Shown: positions 7,600 through 17,400 of the stretch, in pieces
How the letters are laid out: each line of letters starts with the position of its first letter
How positions within the stretch are numbered: position 1 is the first letter of the stretch
Notes under the pieces: generated by a model
The model's database searches: none
Told to the model about the DNA's origin: nothing
What the model saw: the letters and a program-made list of their open reading frames with translations, nothing else
Made by a program: the position numbers and the translations under genes
From: Aestuariibaculum suncheonense
Lineage (GTDB): Bacteria; Bacteroidota; Bacteroidia; Flavobacteriales; Flavobacteriaceae
Length of the DNA stretch: 64,000 nucleotides
Direction: 5' to 3'
Assembly (NCBI RefSeq): GCF_014596935.1
Contig: NZ_JACVXC010000001.1
Span: 124,001-188,000, forward strand

Positions 7600-10566
7600 A
7601 TGAAAACAACTTTTACCCAAAGGAGATCCCTTATAACGGTCTTGATACTATTTATAAGTATTGGCATTTACAGGGTTCAAGCGCAAACACCTCAAATATG
7701 GAAACGATATACAGGGGAAATAACAGACCCTAATATTCCTGTACTTCCCAATTATTCCTATGCAGGCTATATGAGAGGCGAAATGGCCATACCAGAAACT
7801 TTTACTTATCCTATTTTTGATGTTACCGATCCGGCTTATGGTGCTGTTCCAGATGACGCAAATTCTGATCAAGCTGCTATACAGGCTGCTATTGATGCGG
7901 CTGAAGCAAACGGAAGTGGGATTGTGTTTTTCCCCCCGGGTGAATATTTAGTCAATACAGACCCTAATAACACATCACCCATTACTATTAATTCCTCCAA
8001 TATCATTCTAAAAGGTAGTGGATCTACTCCGGGAGGAACCATTATTAATATGAAAAACTATATGCGGTTGCCTTCTGGAGTATCGGCTTGGGATAACAAA
8101 CCCATGTTTGTGTTTACTCCTGTTAATAGTCCCAGCATAAATACAGCAAATGTTACGCAAAATGCCAGTCGCGGGGATAATTTTATTTATGTGGATAATC
8201 CTCAATTGTTCCAAAATGAAAAGTACTGCAAGTTGGTAATGGATGCCAATACAGCAGCCAATAACGACTATTTGGATGGTAAAACACCCAGAAGTATTTG
8301 GACAAGCATTATTAACAATGGAGTTGCTTTAAGCGAAACCCATGAAATAGAATCGGTTGATTTGGCAAATAACCGTGTTTATTTAAAAGATCCCATAATA
8401 GATGATGTCAATGCGTCGTATAATTGGAGGCTTGAAACGATTACCCTTTTAGAAAATTGCGGATTTGAAGATATCCATTTTAAGGCAAACTTTACAGATA
8501 GTTTTGTACATCATCAAGATTACATCCATGACTATGGATGGAAAGCCATAAGATTGAATAAAGCAGCCCATTCTTGGGTTAGGCGAAGTAGATTTAGTGA
8601 TCTTAGTAATTCGGTAAAATTTACGGGCTCTTCTTACGCCTCATCTATTTTAAATATTTTGGTAGACGGTAATAGTGGACACTCACTATCTATAGTTGAT
8701 GGTAGTTCTTCCAGAATTCTTCAAGGGTTAATTTGGGATAATACCTCCTCGGGGCAATTTCATGGATCAGATATGTCTGGTAAAGCCTGCGGATCGGTAG
8801 TGTGGAGAATAGATGCCCAAAAGGGCAGAGGTATGGATTTACATGCTAGTATGCCAAGAACAAACTTAGTAGACCTTTATACTATGGTATTGGAAAGTGG
8901 AGCTGGGGGGAGTTATGTAAACCTCCCTCACCATCTTACTGGACTTACCATGTGGAATATAAAAAGAACGGGAACCTCATCTTTAACACTCGATTTATGG
9001 AATGACTGTGGAGGTAATTATTGTGGGCTCACAGTAGTCAACCCCATTATTGTTGGTTATCATGGTAATAGCTCAACGACTTTCGTACAGTCCAATGTTA
9101 AGTACGAAGAAAGTAACGGAACTAAAGTAAGCATTGAATCTTTATATGAAGCACAGTTGGAATTCCGTTTAGGAATCAAACCAGCATGGGTAGATGCTGC
9201 TATTAGCGAATGGGATACCTTAAGGACAGAATGGTATGCAACTGTTCCACCACCACCTACACCTACAGAATCTACACTTGAACCTATTAATGATGCACAT
9301 GTAAGAAGTGGTTCTTTTGGAAACACAAACTACGGGAGCTTAACTAGTATGGAAGTGAAAAATGCTAGCGGAAAACAAGCTAGAAAGATTTTTTTATCAT
9401 TTGATGTTTCTGCCTTAACAAACATTTCAAGTGCTAAGCTGAGGCTAACTCCAGATAGCCCCGGGGCTACAGATTACGATTTAAAATATGTGAGTGACGA
9501 TAATTGGAACGAAACGAGTATTACATGGAACAATATGCCTACAGCTTCCAATTCGTTGGGTATTCAGCCAGGTGGGTCAGGACCATTAGAATGGGATATT
9601 ATTAGCCAGGTTCAAAGCGAAATTAATGGCGATGGCATTTTGTCTTTAGAACTAACGGGAGTTAGTTCGAATGTTTATGGCAGCTTTTTTTCTAAAGAAC
9701 ATCAAGATACTAATGTAAGGCCAGTTTTAGTGATTGGCGGAACTTCCAGTACTTCCAGTATAGAATTATTAGCGGAAGAGGACGCCTATGCTCGTTCTGG
9801 TAGCTATACTAACACTACTTTTAACGATACAGATTTGATAGCAAAAAATGATGGTGCAGAATATACTAGAGAAGCTTACTTAAAATTTAATCTGTCTTCT
9901 ATTAGCGATCAGATTGTGAGTGCTAAACTACAACTAGTTCCTAAAACGGGCGTAGATCCAGCCACTAATGTAATCCATGATTTAAAATTTGTGTCAGACG
10001 ATAGTTGGTCAGAAACTACTATTAACTGGAGCAACAAACCTTTGTCTAGTACACTTCTAGATAGCCAAATTGTTAGTCAAACTGGTACGACAATGCTTTG
10101 GGACGTGACCGCACAGGCCGAAAATGAACGTACTGGAGATGGTTACCTTTCCATTCAGTTAAGTACAGCCAGTAATGCATGGGTGGTTTATAATTCAAGT
10201 GAATCCGGAAGTGGTGTGCCTAAATTAATTTTAGAGTTGTCCGAAGGGAATTCAAGTAAGCAATCTTCTACAAAGATATCTGCTGAACTTGAAATGTCGA
10301 TAGCTGATTTAAAATCAGATATCCCCTCTGATTACTTTGGTTATTTTCCAAATCCGACTAAGGATTATTTGAATTTAAAATGGGGCGAGACTATCCGTTC
10401 TTATACTATAACAGATTTAGGAGGTCGGGTAATTAAAACAATGAAAAGCATCAACCAAAAAGAAATTTCTATTGACGTTCAAAATATAAAAACAGGAATT
10501 TATTTTTTAGAGTTACTTAACTATAGTGCGACAAATAGAAAGGTTGTGAGATTTGTGAAGAAGTAA
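7600..10566 (+). CDS. Secreted right-handed beta-helix protein (probable polysaccharide lyase) with two DNRLRE/CBM96-like domains and a T9SS tail
   Basis: This is a probable extracellular polysaccharide lyase (or beta-helix hydrolase). The signal peptide ends near residue 29 (VQAQ/TPQIW). A Pectate_lyase_3-type beta-helix covers about 55-540: DPAYGAVPDDANSDQAAIQAAIDAAEANG, then GIVFFPPGEYLV and many short N-rich turns. A proline linker (PPPPTPTE, about 550) leads to two DNRLRE/CBM96-like domains (about 557-705 and 720-865; INDAHVRSGSFGNTNYGS and EEDAYARSGSYTNTTFND). The last 75 residues are a type IX sorting domain (GYFPNPTKDYLNLKW...GIYFLELL). The GH88 gene downstream suggests that a lyase in this locus leaves unsaturated uronic ends. 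Catalytic residues were not assigned, and I cannot place it in a numbered PL family. The next gene is its close paralog. Confidence 0.7.
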   Translation: MKTTFTQRRSLITVLILFISIGIYRVQAQTPQIWKRYTGEITDPNIPVLPNYSYAGYMRGEMAIPETFTYPIFDVTDPAYGAVPDDANSDQAAIQAAIDAAEANGSGIVFFPPGEYLVNTDPNNTSPITINSSNIILKGSGSTPGGTIINMKNYMRLPSGVSAWDNKPMFVFTPVNSPSINTANVTQNASRGDNFIYVDNPQLFQNEKYCKLVMDANTAANNDYLDGKTPRSIWTSIINNGVALSETHEIESVDLANNRVYLKDPIIDDVNASYNWRLETITLLENCGFEDIHFKANFTDSFVHHQDYIHDYGWKAIRLNKAAHSWVRRSRFSDLSNSVKFTGSSYASSILNILVDGNSGHSLSIVDGSSSRILQGLIWDNTSSGQFHGSDMSGKACGSVVWRIDAQKGRGMDLHASMPRTNLVDLYTMVLESGAGGSYVNLPHHLTGLTMWNIKRTGTSSLTLDLWNDCGGNYCGLTVVNPIIVGYHGNSSTTFVQSNVKYEESNGTKVSIESLYEAQLEFRLGIKPAWVDAAISEWDTLRTEWYATVPPPPTPTESTLEPINDAHVRSGSFGNTNYGSLTSMEVKNASGKQARKIFLSFDVSALTNISSAKLRLTPDSPGATDYDLKYVSDDNWNETSITWNNMPTASNSLGIQPGGSGPLEWDIISQVQSEINGDGILSLELTGVSSNVYGSFFSKEHQDTNVRPVLVIGGTSSTSSIELLAEEDAYARSGSYTNTTFNDTDLIAKNDGAEYTREAYLKFNLSSISDQIVSAKLQLVPKTGVDPATNVIHDLKFVSDDSWSETTINWSNKPLSSTLLDSQIVSQTGTTMLWDVTAQAENERTGDGYLSIQLSTASNAWVVYNSSESGSGVPKLILELSEGNSSKQSSTKISAELEMSIADLKSDIPSDYFGYFPNPTKDYLNLKWGETIRSYTITDLGGRVIKTMKSINQKEISIDVQNIKTGIYFLELLNYSATNRKVVRFVKK

Positions 10567-10597
10567 CAACTATTTCGATTCTGTTTAAATAATTTTT

Positions 10598-10640
10598 AGC
10601 AATCGTAAGCAGGAATGCTTACGATTGCTTTTTGTTTTGA
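10598..10640 (+). terminator. Terminator after the first beta-helix gene
   Basis: AGCAATCGTAAGC (10598-10610) pairs perfectly over 13 bp with 10617-10629 around a 6-base loop, followed by TTTTTGTTTT. The remaining gap up to 10898 holds the operator-like element at 10801 and no convincing gene. Confidence 0.9.
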
Positions 10641-10800
10641 AAGCCTAATTTAAGCGTTATATATTCCCTTGTGGTATCTTTTTTCTATAAAAAGAATCTC
10701 TTTGAGAACTTGTACTATTTAAGGATAATAACTAAATTTATTAAGGCCTTATATAGATTTGAGAAGCCTTCAGTAAAGGGTTCCAAGTTTAAAAAGAATG

Positions 10801-10827
10801 ATATACCCCCTATCTTAAAGTTAATTT
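10801..10827 (+). promoter_or_regulatory. Second copy of the 27-bp putative operator
   Basis: The element starts ATATACCCCCTATCTTAAAG and matches 22 of 27 positions of the copy at 7474-7500. It sits 97 bp before the ATG at 10898. The following T-run and CTTTG (to 10861) also align with the upstream region of the first beta-helix gene, so the tandem duplication included the promoter. Confidence 0.5.
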
Positions 10828-10897
10828 TGCTCTTTTTTTTTAAATATCGTTTATTTCTTTGTTTAGAATCGAAATTAATAGCAAACCCCACCCAATT

Positions 10898-12664
10898 ATG
10901 AAAGCAGTTTATACTCAAAAAAATATAGTTATAATAGCTTTAATAGTGTTTATAAATAGTGGTGTTTGTAAAATTATGGCACAAACACCTCAAATATGGA
11001 AACGATATACAGGGGAAATAGCAGAGCCTAACATTCCTGTACTTCCCAATTATTCCTACGCAGGCTATATGAGGGGGGAAATGGCCATACCGGAAACTTT
11101 TGTATATCCTGTTTTTGATGTTACCGATCCGGCTTACGGTGCTGTTCCAAATGATGAAAACTCGGATCAAGAGGCTATACAGGCTGCTATTGATGCAGCC
11201 GAAACAAATGGTGGCGGGATTGTGTTTTTTCCTGCTGGAGAATACTTGGTCAATACAGACCCCAATAAAACTTCTCCCATCACCATCAATTCCTCAAATA
11301 TTATTTTGAAAGGAAGTGGCTCTGTTCCTGGGGGAACCATCATAAATATGAAAAATTATATGCGCTTGCCTTCTAGAGTGTTGCCTTGGGACAATGTTCC
11401 CATGTTTGTATTTAACCCTGTAAACATGCCTGCTGTAGAAAGTACATCAATTACTAAAGATTCTAGGCGGGGTGATAATTTTATTTATGTAGACAACCCG
11501 GTACTTTTTTTAAAAGCAAAATATTGCCGTTTGGTAATGAATGCTAACACAGCTGCCAATAATGTGTATTTAGAAGGTAAAAGGCCTAGAAGCATTTGGA
11601 CAACCATTATTAATAATGGAGTGTCCTTACAGGAAATCCACGAAATAGAATCGATTGACATAGCTCATAAGAAGGTATATTTTAAGGATCCTATAATTGA
11701 TAATATAAATTCAGCACACCATTGGAAAGCACAAACTTTTACGTTACTTGAGAATTGTGGCTTTGAGGACATCCATTTCAAGGCTAATTTTTTAGAGACT
11801 TTTGTCCATCATAAGGACTATATTCACGATTATGGTTGGAAAGCGTTAAAAATGAGTGGAGTGGCACATTCATGGGTAAGACGAAGTCGTTTTTCTAGTG
11901 TAAGTAACTCTGTAAAAATTACAGCTTCATCTTATGCTTCCTCCATTTTAAACATTTTGGTAGATGGTAATAGTGGTCATGCCCTCTCTATTGTCGATGA
12001 TGGCTCTACAAGAATATTGCAAGGTTTAATTTGGGACAATACCTCCTCAGGCCAGTGGCACGGTGCAGACATGTCTGATGAAACCTGTGGATCGGTGGTT
12101 TGGAGAATATATGCTCCTAAAAAATATGGTATGGATTTACATGGTAGTATGCCAAGAACTAACCTTGTGGATTTATATACCATGAGTTGGGTAAGTGGTG
12201 CTGGTGGCAATTATGTAAACCTCCCTAACCATCTTACGGGGCTTACCCTATGGAATGTTAAAAGAACAGACAGTAGTTCTACAAAAGTTAACTTGTGGAA
12301 TGATTGTGGAGGTGATTACTGCGGTTTATCTATTGTAAATCCCATTATAGTGGGGTACCATGGTAAGGCTTCTACAACTTTTGATCCGGCTCAGGTTAAG
12401 TACGAAGAAAGTAACGGTACAAAAGTAAGCATAGCATCTCTGTATGAAGCGCAATTGGAACACCGTTTAGGGGCTAAACCCGATTGGATTGATAGTGCTT
12501 TAGACAAATGGAACACCTTAAAAGAAGATTGGTATGCTACAGATACATTAGAATTGATGCCCAGAGGAGATGCTCACGTAAGGAGCGGAACTTGTGGTTA
12601 TATCAATTCTGGACAATCTACAAACCTTGAAATAAAAAGAGATGGAGGTAGCTATCAAAGATAA
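10898..12664 (+). CDS. Second beta-helix (probable lyase) paralog, C-terminally truncated by a nonsense codon
   Basis: This is a tandem paralog of the preceding gene, near-identical over long stretches (QTPQIWKRYTGEI; PNYSYAGYMRGEMAIPETF). ATG 10898 is chosen because it gives a signal peptide (MKAVYTQKNIVIIALIVF...MAQ); the in-frame TTG at 10859 only adds residues in front. The 588-residue product keeps the whole beta-helix (to about residue 550) but ends 38 residues into the first DNRLRE/CBM96-like domain (GDAHVRSGTCGYINSGQ...SYQR). The stop is a TAA where the paralog has a lysine codon, and readable DNRLRE sequence continues in frame after it. Without the type IX tail the product should stay in the periplasm or be exported differently. 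The helix may still be active. Confidence 0.75.
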   Translation: MKAVYTQKNIVIIALIVFINSGVCKIMAQTPQIWKRYTGEIAEPNIPVLPNYSYAGYMRGEMAIPETFVYPVFDVTDPAYGAVPNDENSDQEAIQAAIDAAETNGGGIVFFPAGEYLVNTDPNKTSPITINSSNIILKGSGSVPGGTIINMKNYMRLPSRVLPWDNVPMFVFNPVNMPAVESTSITKDSRRGDNFIYVDNPVLFLKAKYCRLVMNANTAANNVYLEGKRPRSIWTTIINNGVSLQEIHEIESIDIAHKKVYFKDPIIDNINSAHHWKAQTFTLLENCGFEDIHFKANFLETFVHHKDYIHDYGWKALKMSGVAHSWVRRSRFSSVSNSVKITASSYASSILNILVDGNSGHALSIVDDGSTRILQGLIWDNTSSGQWHGADMSDETCGSVVWRIYAPKKYGMDLHGSMPRTNLVDLYTMSWVSGAGGNYVNLPNHLTGLTLWNVKRTDSSSTKVNLWNDCGGDYCGLSIVNPIIVGYHGKASTTFDPAQVKYEESNGTKVSIASLYEAQLEHRLGAKPDWIDSALDKWNTLKEDWYATDTLELMPRGDAHVRSGTCGYINSGQSTNLEIKRDGGSYQR

Positions 12665-12816
12665 GTCTTCCTAACTTTTGATTTGTCTAGAGTACAACTC
12701 TTATCAAGCGCTAAATTATTATGGATGTTCAAGATCTGAACAAAGGCATTTTTATTGTTGAATTATACAAAAGTAATACTGGTAGCAGGTCTGTTTAAAA
12801 GTTTGAGAAAGAATAA
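12665..12816 (+). pseudogene. Decayed 3' remnant of the second beta-helix gene (DNRLRE fragment plus T9SS tail fragment)
   Basis: Directly after the TAA at 12662-12664 the same frame reads VFLTFDLSRVQLLSSAKLLW, matching IFLSFDVSALTNISSAKLRL of the intact paralog. At about 12720 the homology jumps to another frame (from 12724) reading DVQDLNKGIFIVELYKSNTG, which matches the paralog's sorting tail DVQNIKTGIYFLELLNYSAT. A further TAA lies at 12796 and the old end is at 12814-12816. Compared with the paralog, about 1.03 kb is missing, covering the rest of DNRLRE 1, all of DNRLRE 2 and most of the sorting tail. Confidence 0.85.
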
Positions 12817-12916
12817 TAATACCCTTAAAATAGATTAGTTACGTTGGTCAATTGCAAAGAACTACCAGCAAAATAAAACGTTCTTATGCTCATTAAATTT
12901 TAAATCTTAGTTTTAA

Positions 12917-14047
12917 ATGAAAAGTAAAATGAAAAAAAAGTTATCACATTTTTTTAGCTTGTTAATTGTCACAATTTTATTTGTTAATTGCTCTGGTGAT
13001 AATCAAGTTGAAGAACAACCAGAAGAAGTAGTCGATGATGGCAAGGTACTAATAGAAAGTCTTATTGCCGAATTCGCCAAAGTAGGTGTTGATGGAGGTA
13101 TTCCAAGTGGTTTACAGGTTGTAAAAACCTTAACACAAGGTGACGATATTCAAACAGCAATTGATGAAGTTGCGGCTACAGGAGGCGGTGTAGTAGTGTT
13201 AAAATCTGGGCAATATCCGGTATATACTACTTTAAACCTTAAAAGCAATGTTGTTTTACGTGGAGAAAACAAAGATGATGTCGTTATTAATTCCCTAATA
13301 AGGTCCTACTGGAGTCAAGGTAAGAAAAATACCATAAATTTTGATGCAGTCTCTTATGCGGGTTTAGAAAATTTAACTATTAATTATAAAGTAGAGGGTT
13401 TTGAGCCCAAAGACAGGGAAACATGGTTAACCGGATACTGGTGTGGTGAGTGTTTTGAAAATGATCCTGATGGACAAACCGATCTATATGTAAGGCAGGT
13501 AGCATTAACATCGTCTGCCAAAAATTGTTGGGTTACTGATTGTAAAATATTAAATTCAGGAACAGACCCTATTTTGGTTGCAGGAGAACATAATACACTT
13601 AAAGGTAATTATATAGATAGGTGTTTTAACAAAGGTGGTTCCGGTAATGGGTATTATGATATTAGGGGTAAGTATAATTTAATTATGAGTGAAACTATAA
13701 AGAGAATTAGGCATTTGGCTATTCAGCAAGGGGCTAGTTACAATGTTATATCGGATTGCTATATAGAAGGCGATGTGAATTTTCACAATGGAGATAAAGG
13801 TAGAAATCTTGTGGAGAAGACTGAAATCTATCTTCCAACTTGGCACGGTTGGGACATATTTGGAACAGGGGCTGCAGAATATGGACACAAACCACCAGGA
13901 GATGACAATATTCTTGTAAACAATATTACAAATTATAAAAATGAGGGACCTAGGTATGCCAATCCTAATACTATTTATTCATTTAAAGGATTTGGAAAGC
14001 CTGTCATTACCAAATATACTTTACCTGAATCTGGAAAGTTTTATTGA
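12917..14047 (+). CDS. Right-handed beta-helix lipoprotein, possible polysaccharide lyase
   Basis: This is a surface or periplasmic lipoprotein. The signal ends at Cys25 (ILFVNC) counted from ATG 12917; a second ATG four codons on (12929) would work as well. An acidic linker (EEQPEEVVDDG) is followed by a pectate-lyase-like parallel beta-helix from about residue 70: DDIQTAIDEVAATGGGVVVLKSGQYPVYTTLNLKSNVVLRGEN, then ENLTINYKVE, NCWVTDCKILNSG, NTLKGNYIDRCF and YNVISDCYIEGDVNFHNGDKG. At 376 residues it is a single-domain enzyme with no carbohydrate-binding module. It resembles alginate/chondroitin/pectate-lyase-type helices in general build, but no catalytic set could be assigned. It lies after the decayed paralog and before the HTCS gene. 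Substrate is unknown; a uronic-acid-containing chain is inferred from the nearby GH88. Confidence 0.6.
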   Translation: MKSKMKKKLSHFFSLLIVTILFVNCSGDNQVEEQPEEVVDDGKVLIESLIAEFAKVGVDGGIPSGLQVVKTLTQGDDIQTAIDEVAATGGGVVVLKSGQYPVYTTLNLKSNVVLRGENKDDVVINSLIRSYWSQGKKNTINFDAVSYAGLENLTINYKVEGFEPKDRETWLTGYWCGECFENDPDGQTDLYVRQVALTSSAKNCWVTDCKILNSGTDPILVAGEHNTLKGNYIDRCFNKGGSGNGYYDIRGKYNLIMSETIKRIRHLAIQQGASYNVISDCYIEGDVNFHNGDKGRNLVEKTEIYLPTWHGWDIFGTGAAEYGHKPPGDDNILVNNITNYKNEGPRYANPNTIYSFKGFGKPVITKYTLPESGKFY

Positions 14048-14164
14048 GAATATATAAAGGAATAACACAAGTTGGTTAAGGACAACCATTTGTTTTCAGA
14101 TATTTTGTTGCGTTAAAATGAAATTAGGTTACCCTTAGTAGGGAAATTGTAAAGAGGAACAAAT

Positions 14165-14200
14165 AAAGAGTAGGCTTTTGGAAATTAGCCTGCTCTTTGT
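14165..14200 (+). terminator. Terminator after the beta-helix lipoprotein gene
   Basis: AAAGAGTAGGCT (14165-14176) pairs with AGCCTGCTCTTT (14187-14198) over 12 bp with one G-T pair. The rest of the 369-bp gap up to the regulator gene shows no gene. Confidence 0.8.
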
Positions 14201-14416
14201 TCGCTATATAATAATGGGTTTCAAAATAAAAACAGGAATGCTTTTTAAGCACTTTTAAGGTTCTGTCTCCATTTTATTAAGTTATGACTATAATTCTTCT
14301 TCTTATACTTTAGAGATTTATTATATTATAATTTTTGCTATATTATCCTGTATAAAATGAACCATAACAATTCTTGATACATGCCTAGATGATTATTGGT
14401 GAATTACATCTGACCG

Positions 14417-17400
14417 ATGAAAAATAATAAATTTAAACAGATGAAAACTGTCTTTAAAATAGCATTAATATTTTTATGCATTAGCCTAAGTTTTGGACAG
14501 GAAGAGCAAAGCCCATATTCAAAATTAAATTTCAAGCACTTTTCAACACAAGATGGACTTTCTCAGAGATCAGTTGTTTCTATATTACAAGACCATCAAG
14601 GCTATATATGGTTTGGGACAAGGTATGGACTGAATAAATTTGATGGACAAACATTTAAAAATTATTACTCAAGTTCTACAGACTCTAATAGTTTAAGTAA
14701 TAACAGAATTTTTTCAATAATTGAAGATCGAGAAAAAAATATTTGGGTTGGAACAAAAAACGGGCTGAATAAATATATTCCTGCTCAAGACAGTTTTGAA
14801 AGGGTTTTTTTAGATAAAGACCAAGAGATTCCTTATGATATTGAAATTTTAGACATAAAAGAAGGTAAGGGGGCTTTTTTATGGATTGCAACCAGTAATG
14901 GATTACATCGTTTTAATACGAAAACGTATCGCGTACTAAAATTTAAACACAATGAGCATGTTCCTTCAAGTATTAGTTCAAACCAAACCAATTCTTTAGT
15001 ACTGAATAAAAATTCTGAATTATGGATTTGTACCTCGAAAAGTATAGACAAGTATGAACCTAAAATTAATACATTTATACATTTTTCATACCCTAAAAAT
15101 GCTTCGCCAAGTGTTACAAAAAGTAATACGACTACGTTATACGGCGATTCAGATAACAATATATGGCTTGGTTATGAAAATGGCTTGGCGCTTTTTGATA
15201 AAAAAGATCAGGTTTTTAAAGATTTTAAACTGACTCCACAATCAGAAAAAGCCATTTCCAGTGCAGTTCGAACCATCTATGAAGATCAGTTTAAAAACTT
15301 ATGGGTTGGTGCTTACAATGGGGTATATTACTTAAACAAAAGCACACAACGTATTTACCATTATACGCATGATAAAAAAAATCAGAATAGTTTAAGTGAT
15401 AATTCTATATATAAAATCTTTGAGGATACCAAAGGAGATTTATGGGTAGGTACTTGGGCTGGGGGTGTAAACTATCTAGACAAAAACTCCAATGCATTTT
15501 CATCTTATGCCGAGGGGATCTACCAATTATCACTAAATAATAATATTGTAAGCTCCATAATAGAAAATCAGAATAGCGATCTATGGATAGGAACTGAAGG
15601 GGGGGGCATCAATGTTTATAATCAAACAACTGGGAAATTCTCGTATTATTTGCACGACCCCAAAAACACTAACAGTTTAAGTGGTAATAATGTTAAGGCC
15701 ATCCTTAAAGATAGTGATGGCAATTTTTGGGTAGGTACTCATGCCGATGGGCTTAATAAGATAGCTTTTAATGGCTCTCAATTAAACTATAAAAGATTTA
15801 AAAACATTCTTGGAGATACAACTAGCTTAAGCGATAACAAAATAACCTGTTTGGCAGAAGACTATTTACATAATATATGGATAGGAACCAATAGTGAAGG
15901 CTTAACTGTATTTAATAAAAAAATATCTGCTTTTTCTCGAGTTAAGGACCCCGATACCCTAATTGGACCTTTTATTCATACCATATCTAAAACCTATTTA
16001 GACAATAAACTTTGGGTTGGTAGTGATAATGGTCTTTTTAAGGTTGATATCAATTCCAGACAAATACATCCCGTCAAATTCCAAGAAACAACAGATAGGG
16101 CTTATATAGCAAAAAATGTTATTAGTGTATATCAGGAATCCTCTAATATACTTTGGATAGGTACTGAAGGCGATGGATTGTATAAGTATAACCTGAGCAC
16201 CCACGAAAGCAAACGGTTTGCTGTACATCAAGGACTTCCAGATGAAGTTATCTATGCCATTCAACCCGATGATAATAATTGTATTTGGGTGAGTACTAAT
16301 AATGGCCTTAGTAAAATAGACTTAAGAACAAATCAAATTAAAAATTTCAATGAATCGGATGGTCTTCAGGGAAAGGAATTTAACTATGGGGCGTCCTACA
16401 AGACCAAAAGGGGAGAGTTGATCTTTGGAGGCACAAACGGATTTACTATTTTCAACCCTAATGAAACTACTCAAGATTCATTTATCCCTCCCATTGTTAT
16501 TCGTACCATTAGTATTAGCAATAAACCGTATCTTAATGTAACAGATTCTATCCATTCGGTAACCTTAACCCACAAACAAAATGATTTTAGTTTTGACTTT
16601 GTGGCCTTGGGATTTTCCAAACCAAATAAAACCCAATATGCTTATAAATTGGAAGGGTTTGATGAGCATTGGAATATGGTTGGAAATAAATCAACAGCTA
16701 CATATACTAATTTAGAACATGGTAATTATGAATTTAAGGTAAAGGCCGCGAATAGTGATGGTCTTTGGAATAAAAAGCCAGCATCAATAAAATTAAAGAT
16801 AAGGCCTCCACTATGGAAAACATGGCCAGCTTATGTGCTCTATACTGTACTGGTTTTAATCTTAATATTTATTACCAGAAAAATTCTGCTTACTAGGCTT
16901 GCAGAACGAAATGCCTTAAAGGAAGCAAGGCTGGAAAAAGCTAAAATGGAAGAATTGAACAAGCTTAAATTACAGTTGTTTACTAATATTTCCCATGACT
17001 TTAGGACTCCTCTTACTTTAATTGTGGGGCCTTTAAAACGATTAATGGATAATACAAAAGAAAATAATTACGTTCAATCACAATTAGAAGGCATTTATAG
17101 AAATGCTAATATTTTATTGCAATTAATTAACCAACTATTGGATTTCAGGAAAGCAGAAAGTGGTAAATTAAAAATGCACTTCTCTAAGCGTAACATGGTG
17201 TCATTTCTTGAAGGCATTAAATTGTCATTTGACGAATTAGCAGCAGAAAAAGACATTCAATATAGTTTTACGTGCGCAACACCTATATTAGAGGTTTGGT
17301 TTGATAAGATAGAAATAAAAAAAGCATTGCTCAATATCTTATCCAATGCATTTAAATTTACGCCTGTTCATGGCATTATATCAATGCACCTATCTGAAGA

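Noticed and set aside
10671-10901. A 76-residue reading frame before the second beta-helix gene
   Set aside because: It spans the operator-like element and a poly-T promoter region, has an AT-driven composition (Phe, Leu, Lys) and no family features.
12815-12841. Fourth copy of the 27-bp element before the beta-helix lipoprotein
   Set aside because: Only about 14 of 27 positions match, little above chance in AT-rich DNA; only the CCCTTAA core and the distance fit. Mentioned but not annotated.
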